Source: Myxococcales bacterium
GTDB taxonomy: Bacteria > Myxococcota_A > UBA796 > GCA-2862545
Length of the DNA stretch: 40,081 bases
NCBI GenBank assembly: GCA_019634415.1
Contig: JAHQVJ010000020.1
Span: 1 to 40,081, forward strand
Direction: 5' to 3'
Shown: one piece after another, positions 1-7,823 of the stretch
Layout: every line of letters starts with the position of its first letter
Position numbering within the stretch: the stretch's first letter is position 1
Made by a program: the position numbers and the translations under genes
Notes under the pieces: generated by a model
Database searches by the model: none
Told to the model about the DNA's origin: nothing
The model's input: only the letters and a program-made list of their open reading frames with translations

Positions 1-202
1 CAGGAGCCAGCGACGCGAACGCACAGCGGCCCTCGGCGTCCGTCTCACAGGTCCTGGACTCCCGCGCACCGTCCGTCAGCTCCAATGTCGCGCGCATCAC
101 CGGGAACTCCCGTTCCCGCGTGTCCATCTCGGCCAGTGGTGCAGAGCCCACCGGGGGATCCGCTGTTGCTAGGGTTGACAACCACGGCAGGGCAATCCAC
201 AT
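1..202 (-). CDS. Secreted protein with carboxypeptidase-regulatory-like domain (5' part, runs off the window)
   Basis: Reading leftward from an ATG at 202 gives an open frame to the window edge (67 codons). It begins with a signal-peptide-like stretch (MWIALPWLSTLATA) followed by a domain with the spacing V-x-A-T-L-E-L ... T-C-E-T-D-A-E-G-R-C-A-F-A-S-L-A-P. That is the pattern of a carboxypeptidase-regulatory or transthyretin-like beta-sandwich, where T-D-x-x-G and a closing L-x-P-G are typical. The next base at the edge fits a Gly codon after the Pro. A second in-frame ATG lies at 127. The start is only 9 bp from the divergent start at 212, leaving no room for two promoters, so one of the two starts may be misplaced. 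The function of the whole protein cannot be judged from this fragment. Confidence 0.6.
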   Translation of the reverse strand, partial: MWIALPWLSTLATADPPVGSAPLAEMDTREREFPVMRATLELTDGARESRTCETDAEGRCAFASLAP

Positions 203-211
203 ACCGCGATC

Positions 212-1204
212 GTGTGGTCGACCCTCCCATCTGTCAACCTGCGACCAGCCCCCCAGAGCTGGCCAGGTCTGCCGCTACCTGGCACCCTGCTCCTCGTCGT
301 CAGCGTCGTCGTGGCCTCCGCCCTGGCACCCCTCGCGACCTATGCGACCACCCTCGCGGTGTTCGGTCTACCCCACGTGATTGCCGAGCTGGCCTACATC
401 CGAGCGAGGTTCGGCCACTGGCTCGGAGCGTGGTGGATCGGGCTCGTTGCTTCACTGGCCGTGGTCCCTGGCGCTCGGATCGCGGCCCTCACCGGCTTCC
501 TGGACGTCGACCTCGCCCGCACCCTCGAGCTGCTCGCCGGTGTGGCCATGATCGCTGTCGTGGCCCCGATCTGGTGGTCGAGCGGCACCCGATCGTCCAT
601 CGCCGGACTGGGTCTGTCCGCGCTGCTGCTCGGCGGCCTCCTCTGGTCACCGCTACACGCGCTGTTGGCCGTCGCAGTGCTGCACAACTGGACGCCCCTT
701 GCCCTCGTCTCGGAAGCGGCCGGACCCGCGCTACGGACCCACGTGTGGACCGTCGGACTGCTGATCTTCGTCGGCGCTCCGGTGCTCGTCGGATCGGGTG
801 TGGTGTCCGCAGGCTTCGAGCTGATCGCCGTGACCCCCACCGAAGCCAGCCCCATCGGCGCCGGCTCGTTGGCCCGAAATCTAGGGGCGTACCTGCCACC
901 AGAGATGCACGGCTGGGGCAGCGCGGCCAACGTGTTCTCTGCCATCGTGGTCGCTCAGTGCCTCCACTACGCAGCCGTCCTGCTCGTTCTGCCACGGCTG
1001 GGTGGCCGACTGCAGCTCAGGTGGGTCGTCGCGACCGCAGGCGTCACCGCGGTCCTGCTGTTGGCCTACCTGATCGACTTTCGCGCCGCCCGCGCCCTGT
1101 ATGGGGTCGCTGCCTCGCTCCATGCGTGGGTCGAGGTTCCGATACTCGTGCTCTGCATGCTTCCAGCTGGTGATCGAGGTCCACCCAATCGTCCGCAGAG
1201 GTAG
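212..1204 (+). CDS. Polytopic membrane protein with conserved-looking histidines, function unknown
   Basis: 330 residues from GTG 212, with about eight hydrophobic segments. Histidines sit in or next to membrane helices: FGLPHVIAEL near residue 50, LHALLAVAVLHNW near 150, QCLHYA near 250 and ASLHAW near 300. The GLPH motif and intramembrane histidines recall the Brp/Blh carotene-oxygenase family, but the usual GxPHGxxD signature is incomplete, so that is only a weak suggestion. No clear ribosome-binding site precedes GTG 212. The next start, near 310, would delete the first helix, so the long form is preferred. The frame ends 132 bp before the DUF6165 gene and shows no functional tie to it. 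Confidence 0.6.
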   Translation: MWSTLPSVNLRPAPQSWPGLPLPGTLLLVVSVVVASALAPLATYATTLAVFGLPHVIAELAYIRARFGHWLGAWWIGLVASLAVVPGARIAALTGFLDVDLARTLELLAGVAMIAVVAPIWWSSGTRSSIAGLGLSALLLGGLLWSPLHALLAVAVLHNWTPLALVSEAAGPALRTHVWTVGLLIFVGAPVLVGSGVVSAGFELIAVTPTEASPIGAGSLARNLGAYLPPEMHGWGSAANVFSAIVVAQCLHYAAVLLVLPRLGGRLQLRWVVATAGVTAVLLLAYLIDFRAARALYGVAASLHAWVEVPILVLCMLPAGDRGPPNRPQR

Positions 1205-1289
1205 TGCTCCCCTACCCGAATGTCCCACGGCACGTCCTGCCGATCCGACCGACGTACCCTGGCTCCGACGAACCGATCCCAGCCCATCC

Positions 1290-1316
1290 TCAACCGCCGA
1301 GCCGGGCGGCCGATAG
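1290..1316 (+). promoter_or_regulatory. Sigma-28 (FliA-type) promoter ahead of the DUF6165/glycosyltransferase pair
   Basis: TCAA at 1290-1293, 15 bp, then GCCGATAG at 1309-1316. The known enterobacterial FliA consensus is TAAA-N15-GCCGATAA, so this matches 3 of 4 and 7 of 8 positions at the exact spacing. The same box type precedes flhA, fliA and flgM in this window. The predicted transcript start near 1323 lies 14 nt before the ATG at 1337 and just ahead of its ribosome-binding site. Confidence 0.6.
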
Positions 1317-1336
1317 CGACCACACCCGAGGCGAGC

Positions 1337-1711
1337 ATGCTGATCCCCGTGTCCGTTGGCGAAGTGGTGGACAAGATCACGATCTTGGCCATCAAGGAAC
1401 GTAAGATCTCCAGCGAGGACAAGCGCGCGAACGTGCGTCGCGAGCTGTCCGCGCTGCGACAGACCTGGGAGCGCGAGGGCCTGGCCTGGCCCTCGGAGCA
1501 CGCAGACGCGCTCATCGAGGTGAACGAGGCGCTGTGGGACGTGGAGGACGTGCTGCGACGCCACGAGGCCGCAGCCGACTTCGGTGACCGCTTCGTACAG
1601 CTCGCCCGCTCCGTGTACCAGCTCAACGATCGGCGCGCGCTCCTGAAGCGCCAGATCAACGAGCAGCTCGGCTCGGACCTCGTGGAAGAGAAGGACTACG
1701 TCGCCTACTAG
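1337..1711 (+). CDS. DUF6165 family protein
   Basis: 124 residues. The opening MLIPVSVGEVVDKITILAIK is the hallmark N-terminus of the DUF6165 family. The rest is charged and mostly helical, with no membrane segment, so it is probably cytoplasmic. I chose ATG 1337 because a GAGGCGA site sits just before it and family members start at this MLIPVS sequence; an upstream ATG at 1220 would add 39 unrelated residues. The family has no established biochemical role that I know of. As I recall, it often lies beside TPR-glycosyltransferase genes, as here, where the next gene starts 12 bp after the stop. The two are probably co-transcribed from the sigma-28-type promoter at 1290. Confidence 0.85.
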   Translation: MLIPVSVGEVVDKITILAIKERKISSEDKRANVRRELSALRQTWEREGLAWPSEHADALIEVNEALWDVEDVLRRHEAAADFGDRFVQLARSVYQLNDRRALLKRQINEQLGSDLVEEKDYVAY

Positions 1712-1723
1712 CTTGGAGTGGCC

Positions 1724-3745
1724 GTGCAGGACATCGCCCCCGCCCCGACGGATGGGATTCGGCTGAACCTCGGGTGTGGCTCGAGACAGATCCCGGGATT
1801 CGTGAACGTGGACCGGGAGGCGGCCTGCCAGCCCGACCTCCAGTGGGATCTGGAGTCCGTTCCCTGGCCCTTCGAGGACGACAGCGTGTCCGAGGTGCGC
1901 ATGTCGCACGTGCTCGAGCACTTGGGGCAGGACACCCGGGTGTTCCTGGCCATCTTCCAGGAGCTGTACCGCGTGTGCCGGGCAGGGGCGGTGGTGGACG
2001 TGCGCGTGCCGCACCCGCGCCACGACACCTTCCTCGCCGACCCCACCCACGTGCGACCCGTCACCCTCGAGACGCTCTCGATGTTCTCGCGCGACCGCAA
2101 CCTGGAGTGGCAAGCGGGCCGGTGCGCGAACACGCCGCTGGCCCTCTACCTGGGTGTGGACTTCGAGATCGCCCACTACGAGAATCGCCTCGATCCGCGC
2201 TGGCAGGCCCGCCTCGACGCGGGCGAGATCGACGAGGCGATGGCCATGGACGCCATGAAGTCGCACAACAACGTGGTGGAGGAGATCGCCGCACAGCTCG
2301 TGGTGGTCAAGACCGACAGCGAGGACCTGACCCGTCGGCTGCTCGCCGCCGGCGAGACGGCCAAGGCCGTGCAAGCGGGTCTCCAGGCCGTGGAGCAAGA
2401 CGCGAACAACCCGAACCACTGGCAGATGCTGGGCACGGCGATGTTCCAGCGAGGCCAGTACGAGGGCGCGGTGCTGGCGTTCCGACGCACCACCAACCTG
2501 GACCCGTCGCGCGTGGACGCCTGGTGCGATCTGGGCCTGGCGCTGCGACACCACGGCAACCCCGAGGAGGCCCTGGAGGTGCTCGGCCGAGCACTGGAGC
2601 TCGACGAGCTGCACACCCTGGCCCGGGTGAACCGCGCCGCGGCCCTGGGCGATCTCGGCAGGTACGGAGAGTCCGCCGCAGAGGCCGGCACCGTGGTGCG
2701 CGACCACCCACGCCAGACCGGATACCGCGCGAACTATGCGAATGCCCTGCGCCGTTGCCGGCGTTTCGACGAGGCCATCGAGGAGCTGCAGGCCTGTGTG
2801 CGCCACGCCCCCGAGGTGGCCTCGCACCACTGGAACCTGGCCATGGCCCTGTTCGCGGCAGGCCGCTACGGCGAGGCGTTCCGATCGTCGGAGTTCCGCT
2901 ACCGCAGGCCGGGGATGGAGCCACCCGAGTGGGTCGACGCCATGTGGGACGGCTCGTCGAACCCCGGACAGACCCTCCTGCTGCAGACCGAGCAGGGCAT
3001 GGGGGACGCCATCCAGTTCGTGCGCTTTGCACGCCTCGCCGCGCAGCGAGGCATGCGCGTGGTGCTGCGCTGCCCCGAACGCCTGGTGCCGCTGCTCGGC
3101 ACGGCCCCCGGCATCGACGACGTGGTGCCCGCAGGTACCGCCGTCGAGCACGACCACGCGGCCCTGATCATGAGCCTCCCCGCCATCCTGGGCCTCGAGC
3201 TCGAGGACGTGCGACACGACGTGCCCTACCTGTCCGCCGATCCGGCACGAGGGTCCCGGTTCGTCGAGGGGCTGCCCGAAGGCTTCCTCGTCGGCGTGTG
3301 CTGGCAAGGCAACCCGAAGCACGACGAGGATCGGACACGCTCCTTCCCCCTCGCCCACCTCGCTCCCCTGGCAGAGCTGCCCGACACCCACCTGGTGAGC
3401 CTGCAGCACGGCCACGGCACGGATCAGCTGGCAGCCGTGGACTTCTCCGTGCACGATCTGGGCGCTGGGCTCGACGAGGAGGCGGCGTTCGTGGACACCG
3501 CCGCCGTCCTGTCGCGCCTGGACCTGGTGATCACGTGTGACTCCGCCATCGCGCACCTCGCCGGAGCCCTGGGCAAGCGCTGCTTCGTCGCCCTTCCCTA
3601 CGCGCCGTGCTGGCGCTGGATGCCGGGCGAGGAAAAGACGCCCTGGTACCCGAACACCAGGCTCTTCACCCAGCCCGAGCCCAACGTCTGGCGGCCCGTC
3701 TTCGAGGCCATGGCGCAGGCGATCCGCGACGACGCACGCGTATGA
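1724..3745 (+). CDS. Fusion of SAM methyltransferase, TPR repeats and GT9-like glycosyltransferase
   Basis: 673 residues in three parts. Residues about 12-135 form a class I SAM-dependent methyltransferase fold (SAM loop LNLGCG at 14-19; VLEHL after strand 4). Residues about 190-370 are TPR repeats. Residues about 395-665 resemble the heptosyltransferase-like GT9 domain that often follows TPRs (EQGMGDAIQFVRFARL; CWQGNP; LVITCDSAIAHLAGALG; FTQPEPNVWRPV). No signal peptide, so it acts in the cytoplasm. GTG 1724 has GGAG at 1715-1718 with a 5-nt spacer, whereas at GTG 1718 the GGAG would overlap the start codon. Catalysis and acceptor are unknown. With the upstream sigma-28-type box, the next-door DUF6165 gene and a flagellin gene in the same region, glycosylation of flagellin or another surface protein is a reasonable inference, not something shown. 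Confidence 0.88.
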   Translation: MQDIAPAPTDGIRLNLGCGSRQIPGFVNVDREAACQPDLQWDLESVPWPFEDDSVSEVRMSHVLEHLGQDTRVFLAIFQELYRVCRAGAVVDVRVPHPRHDTFLADPTHVRPVTLETLSMFSRDRNLEWQAGRCANTPLALYLGVDFEIAHYENRLDPRWQARLDAGEIDEAMAMDAMKSHNNVVEEIAAQLVVVKTDSEDLTRRLLAAGETAKAVQAGLQAVEQDANNPNHWQMLGTAMFQRGQYEGAVLAFRRTTNLDPSRVDAWCDLGLALRHHGNPEEALEVLGRALELDELHTLARVNRAAALGDLGRYGESAAEAGTVVRDHPRQTGYRANYANALRRCRRFDEAIEELQACVRHAPEVASHHWNLAMALFAAGRYGEAFRSSEFRYRRPGMEPPEWVDAMWDGSSNPGQTLLLQTEQGMGDAIQFVRFARLAAQRGMRVVLRCPERLVPLLGTAPGIDDVVPAGTAVEHDHAALIMSLPAILGLELEDVRHDVPYLSADPARGSRFVEGLPEGFLVGVCWQGNPKHDEDRTRSFPLAHLAPLAELPDTHLVSLQHGHGTDQLAAVDFSVHDLGAGLDEEAAFVDTAAVLSRLDLVITCDSAIAHLAGALGKRCFVALPYAPCWRWMPGEEKTPWYPNTRLFTQPEPNVWRPVFEAMAQAIRDDARV

Positions 3746-3753
3746 TGGCCCCC

Positions 3754-3776
3754 GGCGCGTCGACCCCCGACGCGCC
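3754..3776 (+). terminator. Hairpin between the fusion gene and the next gene
   Basis: GGCGCGTCG (3754-3762) and CGACGCGCC (3768-3776) form a perfect 9-bp stem around a 5-nt loop, in the 42-bp gap after the fusion gene. No U-tract follows, and a ribosome-binding site begins directly after the stem. It could be a weak terminator, an mRNA-stability element or a partial attenuator for the gene at 3788. Confidence 0.4.
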
Positions 3777-3787
3777 AGGGAGGCTCC

Positions 3788-4156
3788 ATGGGGTTCTTGC
3801 GCGGATTGCTGTTGGTGGGCGTGGTGCTCGGGCCGCTCTACATGTTCAGCCTGCTGTCTCCCATCCTGAACACCAGCGATCTCACAGCGCAGAACGCGTC
3901 CTACGCCGTGGTCAGCCACGAAGGAACCGTGCTGGATGCAGCGCTGGGCACGAACTACATCACGCTGTCGGACACCCAGATCCCCTGCTCGGCCCCCAGC
4001 GGCCACGGCGTGGAGGTCCTCTACGACGGACTGAAGCCACGACGGTGCCGCGAGGCAGAGTTCGTGGGCCGCCTCGCCCCATCCGAGACGGTCAAGCTGT
4101 CGGTGGCCGCCGTGCTGAGCGTGGTCGCGTTCGGGGTCTGGTTCTTCCAACGCTGA
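3788..4156 (+). CDS. Small membrane protein with N- and C-terminal helices, unknown
   Basis: 122 residues from ATG 3788, behind a strong site (AGGGAGG at 3777-3783). One hydrophobic helix lies at residues 4-26 and another at about 102-119, separated by a roughly 70-residue segment with two cysteines (PCSAP and RRCRE) that could form a disulfide if outside the cytoplasm. No family is recognised. It has similar architecture (periplasmic segment with two cysteines, C-terminal helix) to the leftward protein at 37527-37925, but I see no clear sequence similarity. It is 13 bp upstream of the beta-helix gene. Confidence 0.75.
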   Translation: MGFLRGLLLVGVVLGPLYMFSLLSPILNTSDLTAQNASYAVVSHEGTVLDAALGTNYITLSDTQIPCSAPSGHGVEVLYDGLKPRRCREAEFVGRLAPSETVKLSVAAVLSVVAFGVWFFQR

Positions 4157-4169
4157 GTTCGAGACACCG

Positions 4170-5600
4170 ATGTTCCTGACGATCTGGGCCACCGCGGCCA
4201 TGGCAGAGGACCAACCCACGCTGCGCGAGGTCTGTGAGGCCTGCGACTACACCACGGTGCGAGCAGCGGTGTCCGACGCGGACGACGGAGACACCATCGT
4301 CGTGTCGGACGAGGCCGTCACGGACGACGACACCGTGTCCGTGGACGCCTCGGTGACGATCCGGTCCGCCTCGGGCAAGGCTCACTGGACGATGCACGGC
4401 AACCCTGGACTCGAGATCGATGCGTCGGGCGTCACCGTGACCGGCTTCGTGCTGGTGCCCGACAACAGCAAGCGCGCCGTCCGGGCCTCCGACGTGACCG
4501 ATCTGCTGCTCGAGAACCTCACGATGGAGGACCACTACTTCAACGCCGTGGGCGGGGGCTTCCTGCTGGAGGACGAGACGGAGGCCGAGGTGCGCAGCTG
4601 CACCTTCGTGAACAACCACGCCAACGGAGAAGCCGCCGCCATCTACGTGGTGCGGCAAGCCCAGGTGACGGTGTCCGACTCCCACTTCGAGACCCAGACC
4701 GCCACGGGACCGGGCGGAGCGATTCGCGTGGGAGACGGAGCAGAGCTGATCGTGCAGCGCTCCACGTTCCTATCCAATGAGTCGAACGTGGAGGGGGGCG
4801 CCATCTCCGTGTGGGGGACGACCTCGCGGCTGCTGGTGCACGACTGCATCTTCCACCACAACACGTCCAGCGACGGCGCTGCCATCTACACCGGCGGCGC
4901 CCTCGAGCTCACCGGCAGCGGCAACCACCTGTGCGCCAACACCGCCGTGGACGGCGCCTCCGTGCGCAGCGGCGCCACCACGCTCACCTGGTGGAACAAC
5001 GTGCACCGCGACACCACGGGAGCGGCCCTACACCTGCACGGCGTGGCCTCCGACGTGCACGACAACGACGTGCTCGGTAGCGACGAGGGCATCGCGGCCC
5101 TGGGCTCCTCTGCGTCCATCCGCAACAACCTGCTCGCCCACATCGGCGGCACGGCCCTCGACACCCCTGCTCCTGCCACCGTGCAGGTGGACCACAACGG
5201 CTGGTGGAGCAACGGGCTGGACCGCTCCAGCGGCCATGTGGGCCCGAACGCCGTCACCGGTGACCCACGAGTACCGTTCGTGGCGGACGGCCTCTGTGAC
5301 GGCGATCTGCGGCGACACCCGGACAGCCCCCTGCTGGGAGCGGGTGACCCAGAGCTGGCGGATCAGGACATCGGAGCCCTGGGCAAGGCACCATCCGAAG
5401 GCACGGAGGGCGGCAACACGGGCACCATGCCCACCGACGAGCCGACCGATGCCCCCGCTCCACCGCGAGGAGCACCCGACGTGCCACCCCTCGCCAGCGG
5501 GTGCCGTTGCGCCTCCTCTGGGACGGCTGGAGGGGCATGGACGGCAGGATGGGTCCTCGCCATCGCCCTGTGGCGCAGGCGGCTGCACGGGGCCTCCTAG
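4170..5600 (+). CDS. Secreted parallel beta-helix protein with MYXO-CTERM-like tail
   Basis: 476 residues. A short signal peptide (MFLTIWATAAMA) leads into a long right-handed beta-helix region (about 30-380) rich in repeating V-x-I/V-x-x-x-T-F-x-N-N turns, as in polymorphic outer-membrane and Pbp1-repeat proteins. A Thr/Pro-rich linker at about 400-430 follows. The C-terminus has the architecture of the MYXO-CTERM sorting signal: SGCRCASS, a hydrophobic helix (AGWVLAIAL) and RRR. In Myxococcota this signal directs cleavage and surface attachment by a myxosortase. No catalytic residues can be assigned, so it may be structural or polysaccharide-binding. The ribosome-binding site is weak. Confidence 0.85.
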   Translation: MFLTIWATAAMAEDQPTLREVCEACDYTTVRAAVSDADDGDTIVVSDEAVTDDDTVSVDASVTIRSASGKAHWTMHGNPGLEIDASGVTVTGFVLVPDNSKRAVRASDVTDLLLENLTMEDHYFNAVGGGFLLEDETEAEVRSCTFVNNHANGEAAAIYVVRQAQVTVSDSHFETQTATGPGGAIRVGDGAELIVQRSTFLSNESNVEGGAISVWGTTSRLLVHDCIFHHNTSSDGAAIYTGGALELTGSGNHLCANTAVDGASVRSGATTLTWWNNVHRDTTGAALHLHGVASDVHDNDVLGSDEGIAALGSSASIRNNLLAHIGGTALDTPAPATVQVDHNGWWSNGLDRSSGHVGPNAVTGDPRVPFVADGLCDGDLRRHPDSPLLGAGDPELADQDIGALGKAPSEGTEGGNTGTMPTDEPTDAPAPPRGAPDVPPLASGCRCASSGTAGGAWTAGWVLAIALWRRRLHGAS

Positions 5601-5769
5601 GGGCAACCACGGGGCAACGCCCACATTCGGCGTTCGCGCAGCGCATTCGAGCGGTCGATTGCAAGCCTAAAAGGCCAACTATGGCCTCGTGCGCGGACAG
5701 CCTGACGGGTTAGATCACCATGCGCGCGCACACACTGAAACCCTTGCTTCGCCCAACTCATTGGAGCGA
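5601..5769. other. Gene-free gap with a small inverted repeat
   Basis: 169 bp with no supported gene. The only structure noted is AGGCCA-ACTA-TGGCCT at 5672-5687, a perfect 6-bp inverted repeat with a 4-base centre that could be an operator or a minor hairpin. No sigma-28-type box is seen here, so the promoter of the GyrB-like gene is not identified. Confidence 0.4.
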
Positions 5770-6756
5770 ATGGGAGCACCTGTGCCCGAAGACTATTCTG
5801 CAGCTGACATCCAGGTCCTGGAGGGCGTGGAAGCGGTCCGCAAGCGACCCGGCATGTACGTGGGATCCACCGGCCCCCATGGCGTGCGAAACCTGTTGCT
5901 CGAGGTGGTGAACAACTCCGTGGACGAGCACCTCGCCGGTCATGCGAGCCGCCTCGAGATCCAGCGCCACCCCGACGGCGCCTACACCGTCTGTGACGAC
6001 GGCCGCGGCATCCCGGTGGACCAGCACCCCGAGGTGATGGAGCGCATCTTCTGCACCCTGCACGCCGGGTCCACCTTCGACGACCACACGCCCCACGTGC
6101 ACCTCGGCATGCACGGGGTGGGATTGGCGGCGGTCAACGCGCTGTGCGCGCTCACCACGGTGGTGGTGGACCGCAACGACGCCCGCTACCTACAGACCTT
6201 CCAGCGAGGTCGGGCGCTGTGCGAGCCCACGCACCTGGGCCGCTCCCACCGCCGCGGCACCTCCGTTCGCTTCCTGCCCGATCCCGCCATCTTCGGCGAG
6301 GTGGGGTGGCTCGACGGGCTCGACGGCATCGCGCGGCAAGTGGCCGTCCTCAACCCCAATCTCGAGGTGGTGCTCGACGGTCAGGTCCACCGCGAGCCGC
6401 TGGGGCTCGAGGGCCTGGTGCGCCGGCGCTGCGCGGGGGGCGGCTTCGAGCGCATCGTGACCGCCCGCGGACGCGCTCACGAGGTGGACGTGGACGTGGC
6501 CGTGGCGCTGGGCACCCAGAGCGGCCACGGCGACCACGTGGCCTTCGGCAACCAGCTGGAGCTGCCCGACGGCGGCGTCCACCTGGACGCCGCCCTCGAG
6601 CTGCTGGAGCCCCTCGGCAAGCCCGTGCTGGTGGCGGTGGCCGTCATGCTGCAGGCGCCGCACTTCGCGGGTAGGACCCGGGGCCGAATCGAGAACGCAG
6701 AGGCGGCAGATGCAGTGCGCGACGTGCTCGGCCCGGCGCTCGCCGCCCTGAGCTAG
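5770..6756 (+). CDS. Stand-alone GyrB/ParE-type ATPase and transducer fragment without TOPRIM domain
   Basis: 328 residues, where GyrB or ParE has about 630-800. The start matches type II topoisomerase B subunits (VLEGVEAVRKRPGMYVGST), followed by the GHKL motifs: EVVNNSVDEHLAGH (Glu45 and Asn49 equal the catalytic Glu and Mg-binding Asn), DDGRGIPVD and GMHGVG. The second half follows the GyrB transducer domain and ends after FAGRTRGRIENAEAADAV, which lines up with FxGQTKxxLxN. The TOPRIM and DNA-gate parts are absent. By my by-eye alignment with E. coli GyrB, Lys103 is Thr, Lys110 is His and the QTK-loop Lys337 is Arg, so hydrolysis is doubtful although nucleotide binding may persist. The frame is open and ends cleanly, so this is not an obvious pseudogene. 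GTG 5782 (GGGAG 5 nt upstream) is an alternative start. Its role is unknown. Confidence 0.85.
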   Translation: MGAPVPEDYSAADIQVLEGVEAVRKRPGMYVGSTGPHGVRNLLLEVVNNSVDEHLAGHASRLEIQRHPDGAYTVCDDGRGIPVDQHPEVMERIFCTLHAGSTFDDHTPHVHLGMHGVGLAAVNALCALTTVVVDRNDARYLQTFQRGRALCEPTHLGRSHRRGTSVRFLPDPAIFGEVGWLDGLDGIARQVAVLNPNLEVVLDGQVHREPLGLEGLVRRRCAGGGFERIVTARGRAHEVDVDVAVALGTQSGHGDHVAFGNQLELPDGGVHLDAALELLEPLGKPVLVAVAVMLQAPHFAGRTRGRIENAEAADAVRDVLGPALAALS

Positions 6757-6812
6757 CGTCGGAGAGCCCGTGGGCGGACTCGACGCCCGCGGGCTACGCC
6801 CTTCCCGTTGCC

Positions 6813-6913
6813 GGGCTTCTCGATCGACCCCCGCGATACTGCCAACAAGGAACTGGCGCACTTCGTGCGCTGGTCAGTTCCTTGCCGACAGTACCGCAGC
6901 GGTCGCGAAGCCC
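6813..6913. repeat. 101-bp imperfect palindrome between the GyrB-like and Nudix genes
   Basis: The ends GGGCTTC (6813-6819) and GAAGCCC (6907-6913) are complementary. Inside, TACTG pairs with CAGTA, AAGGAACTG (6847-6855) with CAGTTCCTT (6875-6883), and GCGCAC with GTGCGC around a TTC loop at 6862-6864. Between these arms are short bulges, so nearly the whole segment can fold into one long hairpin, followed by TTTCCC. It could be a terminator or processed RNA element, or a REP/MITE-like mobile palindrome. I noticed no second copy in this window. It fills most of the 176-bp gap. Confidence 0.8.
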
Positions 6914-6932
6914 TTTCCCGACTGGACGGAAC

Positions 6933-7697
6933 GTGCGGACGACCGACCTCCACGAGCGACTCTGCCGGGGCGCACCCGAGGACTTCCTGCATCACCGCGT
7001 GGTGCTCGTGGAGCACGGTGCGCCGGGTCGGCGGCTGGCCGGCGCAGAGGTCCAGCGCTGGTGGCAGCAGCGCGCCCCCATCCTGGTGGACCCGCTGCCA
7101 CGCCCATGGGGCCTCGCCGCCACGCTGTGCTGGGCCGAGTCACCCGCGCTGGTTGCCGGGGAGGTGCAGGTGAGCACCGAGGCCAGCGCTCGGGTTCACC
7201 GCATCGACGTGTGGCTGCTGCCGCACCCGATGCTGCCGGTGGAGCGCACGTCCGTGCGAGCGCTGCTCCTCACTCCGGCCCGGCAGCTACTCCTCCTCGC
7301 CATGCACGACCCGCGCACCGACCATCGCTGGTGGATTGCCCCCGGAGGCGGGATCGAGCCCGGTGAGACCGATGGCCAGGCCCTTCGACGGGAGCTCGCT
7401 GAGGAGGTGGGGATCCAGCCTGCCACCCTCGGCCCCTGCGTGTGGACCCGCACCCACACCTTTGCGCTGGCCGACCGAGCCGTGCGGCAGCACGAGCGCT
7501 ACCTGCTCGCCCTCGTACCCGCCGAGCACGCCGTCGTCAGCACGGCCCCCGACGCCGGTGCGGTGGGCCACCGCTGGTGGACGGCACCGCAGCTGGCTCG
7601 AGCCTCACCCTCCCTCGCCCCCAGCCGACTCCCCGAGCTGCTCGACATGCTGCTGGCCCAAGGTCCTCCTTCGTCCCCCATCGACGTCGGACTTTGA
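6933..7697 (+). CDS. Nudix hydrolase-domain protein
   Basis: 254 residues. The C-terminal half holds a complete Nudix box (Gx5Ex7REUxEExGU): GGGIEPGE, seven residues, then RELAEEVGI at about residues 136-158. The preceding strand has WWIAPGGG. Nudix enzymes cleave nucleoside diphosphates linked to another moiety, using metal held by the REUxEE glutamates; the substrate cannot be predicted here. The N-terminal 100 residues (RWWQQRAP, LPRPWGLAATLCW) form an extra domain I do not recognise. GTG 6933 is chosen because the upstream frame enters the 101-bp palindrome. There is no obvious link to motility, and the downstream flhA operon has its own promoters. Confidence 0.82.
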   Translation: MRTTDLHERLCRGAPEDFLHHRVVLVEHGAPGRRLAGAEVQRWWQQRAPILVDPLPRPWGLAATLCWAESPALVAGEVQVSTEASARVHRIDVWLLPHPMLPVERTSVRALLLTPARQLLLLAMHDPRTDHRWWIAPGGGIEPGETDGQALRRELAEEVGIQPATLGPCVWTRTHTFALADRAVRQHERYLLALVPAEHAVVSTAPDAGAVGHRWWTAPQLARASPSLAPSRLPELLDMLLAQGPPSSPIDVGL

Positions 7698-7721
7698 CAG
7701 AAAAGCAATCTACTTTCCAAT
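7694..7721 (+). promoter_or_regulatory. Sigma-70-like promoter upstream of flhA
   Basis: A perfect -35 TTGACA at 7694-7699 overlaps the Nudix stop codon. After 16 bp comes TCCAAT (7716-7721), 4 of 6 to TATAAT. The stretch is AT-rich for this genome. It may give basal expression of flhA-fliA before sigma-28 is made. Confidence 0.35.
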
Positions 7722-7775
7722 CTGGCGAGGGGCCGCCTCCTTCCCTCCCGATGCTCTGTCGTCACCCGGCGTACC

Positions 7776-7802
7776 TCAAGTCCGGCAGGGGTCGACCGAT
7801 TG
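7776..7802 (+). promoter_or_regulatory. Sigma-28 (FliA-type) promoter of flhA
   Basis: TCAA at 7776-7779, 15 bp, ACCGATTG at 7795-7802. Same architecture as the boxes before fliA and flgM. The predicted start near 7809 lies just ahead of the GGAGG (7812-7816) of flhA. Confidence 0.6.
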
Positions 7803-7823
7803 CACCCGCCTGGAGGCGGCCGG

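Noticed and set aside
85..1173. 362-codon frame overlapping the first membrane protein
   Set aside because: Arg/Pro-rich out-of-frame translation; the frame at 212 has a coherent membrane-helix pattern.
881..4219. 1112-codon open frame on the minus strand
   Set aside because: It lies opposite a clear methyltransferase-TPR-glycosyltransferase, a DUF6165 gene and a membrane protein. Its His/Val/Gly-rich composition with no domain pattern is that of an antisense frame in GC-rich DNA.
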